Positions 63,689 to 64,000 of a DNA stretch of 64,000 nucleotides are shown piece after piece; position 1 is the first letter of the stretch; each line of letters starts with the position of its first letter. The position numbers and the translations under genes were made by a program. Below the pieces are notes generated by a model. The model saw nothing but the letters and a program-made list of their open reading frames with translations, was not told the origin of the DNA and searched no databases. The DNA lies in NCBI GenBank assembly GCA_964553875.1, contig CAZKNH010000003.1, positions 1-64,000 of the forward strand. The letters are read 5' to 3'. The stretch is from ZC4RG20 sp964553875 (GTDB lineage: Bacteria > Pseudomonadota > Gammaproteobacteria > Steroidobacterales > Rariloculaceae).

Positions 63689-64000
63689 ATGAACGTATTG
63701 CTCGATCTCGACGGGACGTTGACGAACCCCGAGCAGGGGATCGTCGCGTGCATCCGGCATGCGCTCGACGTTCTCGAGCGAACGGTGTCGGCGGACGTCG
63801 ACCTCACACGCTACATCGGGCCTCCGCTCGCCGATGCGTTCCGCGAAATTCTCGCGACGAACGATCGCGCGGAGATCGAAGCGGCCGTCGCGGCCTACCG
63901 CGCACGGTTCGGAACGATCGGGCTCTTCGAGAACGAGCTCTACGCAGGCATTCCGGAAGCCCTCGAGGCGCTGACCGCTCGCAACGCGCGCCTCTTCCTC
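63689..64000 (+). CDS. HAD-family hydrolase (phosphoglycolate phosphatase-like), N-terminal part
   Basis: The first 104 residues of a haloacid dehalogenase-fold phosphatase; the gene runs off the right edge. Motif I is LLDLDGTLT with the nucleophile Asp6 and the acid Asp8, followed by a helical cap domain (YIGPPLADAFREIL) typical of Gph-like subfamily IA enzymes. It starts 19 bases after the kinase gene, probably in the same transcript. Substrate cannot be judged from the fragment. Confidence 0.85.
   Translation, partial: MNVLLDLDGTLTNPEQGIVACIRHALDVLERTVSADVDLTRYIGPPLADAFREILATNDRAEIEAAVAAYRARFGTIGLFENELYAGIPEALEALTARNARLFL

Overview
The window is 64 kb of GC-rich chromosomal DNA (roughly two-thirds G+C by eye) from a gammaproteobacterium. 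The evidence is gene order: ygfB-pepP-ubiH-ubiI divergent from a zapB-like gene-zapA-6S RNA-fau; maf-rng-yhdP-nit-tldD; holA-nadD-rsfS-rlmH; miaB-ybeZ-ybeY-corC-lnt; ssb divergent from uvrA. Coq7 as a ubiquinone hydroxylase, a cAMP-type Crp regulator and a lysine/alanine histone-like protein fit the Xanthomonadales/Nevskiales/Steroidobacterales side of the class, but genus cannot be read from the sequence. Many junctions are 4-base ATGA or GTGA overlaps, and GTG or TTG starts are common.

Layout: 0-5 kb, a secreted protease fragment and the ubiquinone operon. 5-8.1 kb, cell division genes, 6S RNA, folate enzyme, EVE protein, histone-like protein and rpiA. 8.4-12.8 kb, tRNA-Gln, rpsI-rplM, a DUF481 outer membrane protein, coq7, crp with two CRP-type operators, and djlA. 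12.9-19.2 kb, purC, pmbA, purE-purK, an ExeA-like ATPase fused to an FHA domain, and three small unknown genes. 19.3-37.2 kb, mostly housekeeping genes on the minus strand (tldD to lptE), with hisI and leuS on the plus strand. 49.4-64 kb, lnt/corC/ybeY/ybeZ/miaB, ssb, uvrA, trpS, pepQ, a methyltransferase, a small kinase and the start of a HAD phosphatase.

The accessory part is 37.3-49.3 kb. It holds a PPP-type phosphatase fused to a degenerate kinase-like domain, an exported protein with intact kinase-like residues (CotH/Fam20-like), a 1130-residue exported TPR-CHAT (caspase-fold) protein, a small secreted protein, an exported subtilase with an unusual oxyanion residue, a nucleotide-type transporter with a 44-residue membrane peptide upstream, and an ECF sigma factor with a membrane anti-sigma-like partner. 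I read it as a possible envelope phosphorylation/proteolysis signalling locus; no gasdermin, toxin or phage gene is visible, so a defence role is not shown.

The other recurrent theme is a set of small intergenic inverted repeats built on two related cores, GGGGTCAGAGCCC and GTGTCAGACACC. They occur in at least six intergenic places and look like REP/MITE-type elements. No CRISPR array, prophage, insertion sequence with a transposase, or rRNA was found.
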